From positions 21,240,001-21,304,000 of the forward strand of contig OX335650.1 in assembly GCA_946894095.1 (NCBI GenBank): a stretch of DNA of 64,000 nt, in the 5' to 3' direction. The notes below the pieces were generated by a model. It was not told the DNA's origin. It searched no databases and saw nothing but the letters and a program-made list of their open reading frames with translations. This document shows positions 63,041-64,000 of this stretch, piece by piece (positions within the stretch are counted from its first letter, which is position 1; the number at the start of each line of letters is the position of its first letter). The DNA comes from Incurvaria masculella (lineage: Eukaryota > Arthropoda > Insecta > Lepidoptera > Incurvariidae). The translations under genes were made by a program, and so were the position numbers.

Positions 63041-63547
63041 GGCAAGTGAGTTATGTACTTGATAAACTTTTCGATAAACTTGAACTCGCAACAGTGAAAT
63101 ATTTCTACCTTTCATGTAACCTACCTCATAATTATGCTAACTAAATAAACGGTTTTATTTCTAATCTTGCTGACAATTTCTTTGGCGAAATAGAAATTGT
63201 CTAATGGAAGATGCACCGAAGCAGGACTCGGGTTAGCTTTGGTTTGTCTTGCCACGTATTATTCACTCCTGAAACATATTTGGTTCTGCAAATCCGTAAT
63301 GGTAGACTCCCTGAGCCTCCCTCCCATTACAAAGTTGTTTTTTTTTCTAAATTATTGAATTCAAACTACTCGACCAACTCGTTCTGACGATACATTTTAT
63401 GTTTATAAAATAAAATGCCAACAAATGACCTTATAAACTCATTCATTCGTAATCTACATTCATTACATAAATCAGTCTCAAACCGCTTTTTTTCTACGCG
63501 ATTTTCAAGGCATCAAAATTCACATTAATGATATTCAAGCTGTTTGT
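63041..63547. other. no recognised feature
   Basis: AT-rich and unassigned. Confidence 0.5.
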
Positions 63548-63760
63548 CTTGTTATTGGTTCTTTGTCTTAAAATGTTCTACCAAATAATTGTTGGCAGTA
63601 TCATTTAGATCTAAGTGTGTTGTGGACTGAACAATCATGTAAACCAGTGAAGTTTCTTTGCGGGTTCTTCTATATTGAGTTTAACGAATACGCGGATCAG
63701 TTTGCGACGTAACTTGGTGTAGTTTGACTTTCAAAAGTTTAAATAAATGAAATGAAATAT
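63548..63760 (+). mobile_element. retroelement 3' end, GAAGTTTCTT family
   Basis: TTGGTTCTTTGTCTTAAAATG, GTTGGCAGTATCATTTAGATC, ACCAGTGAAGTTTCTTTGCG, TACGCGGATC and AAGTTTAAATAAATGAAATG. Confidence 0.8.
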
Positions 63761-64000
63761 TCATATGAATATCGTATGTAATTAGGTAAAACAACCTGAA
63801 ATGGAATTCACTTGGAGCTAATCAATCTTGTTTTCATAAATTTCTATTGATGTATTGATTAGCAAAATAATCTTAATTCCCATGTTAGTATATGTACTTC
63901 CATAGTATTTAGCTCGGCATGGGAGAAATATTAATTTGCAATATTTTAATAACTGTAGGTTTTATCGTTTTACGAAACCCAATTTTGTGTCATCATTTAT
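63761..64000. other. no recognised feature, to window end
   Basis: AT-rich. TTAGGTAAAACAACC near 63782. No structure seen. Confidence 0.5.

Overview
The window reads as a stretch of a moth or butterfly (Lepidoptera) nuclear chromosome. The base composition is AT-rich with sharp CpG/G-rich islands. It is full of short repeats of types familiar from lepidopteran genomes: tRNA-derived SINEs, SINE-like copies with an (ACGG)n core, non-LTR retrotransposon ends, many short inverted-repeat (MITE-like) elements, and the TTAGG pentamer. I find no bacterial operon, rRNA, true tRNA gene, CRISPR array or intact protein-coding gene. The longest open frames (up to about 160 codons) fall in repeats or GC-rich sequence. 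The best description is a gene desert or a very large intron.

Layout. 1-9 kb: hairpins at 1.5 kb, an old CRE-palindrome element split by a SINE (3.9-4.6 kb), nested SINEs (5.1-5.7 kb), a GACTTC palindromic repeat (6.4-6.9 kb) and a chain of TTAA-flanked elements sharing their ends (7.4-9.0 kb). 9-21 kb: LINE remnants, three more TTAA elements, a second GACTTC repeat with a (CCTAA)n loop, and a degenerate duplicated tract at 19.5-20.2 kb. 21-31 kb: a candidate small secreted peptide, several MITEs nested in one another, and GC islands with TAATTA and CTCF-like motifs. 31-44 kb: mostly unassigned sequence, two weak exon candidates (34.7 and 35.1 kb), several GC islands and scattered SINEs. 44-50 kb: a MITE with perfect 43-bp ends, a full tRNA-SINE, and an apparently exact 1,062-bp tandem duplication next to a LINE 3' end. 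50-55 kb: a diverged tandem duplication, a TTAA foldback element with a CTCF-like site in its loop, a candidate exon, a perfect GC decamer array, and a GACTTC repeat with about 9.5 TTAGG units in its loop. 55-64 kb: more SINEs and MITEs, a hAT-like element, a 1.3-kb satellite of 159-bp hairpin units each with two TGACGTCA sites, and a TAATTA-rich candidate regulatory block.

The mobile pieces are all non-autonomous or broken; no transposase or intact reverse transcriptase is present, so any activity would depend on enzymes encoded elsewhere. The most likely host functions here are regulatory (GC islands with homeodomain-core motifs, CTCF-like and CRE motifs). These are inferences from motifs only. 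Repeat-family names in the entries are descriptive labels made for this window, not database names.
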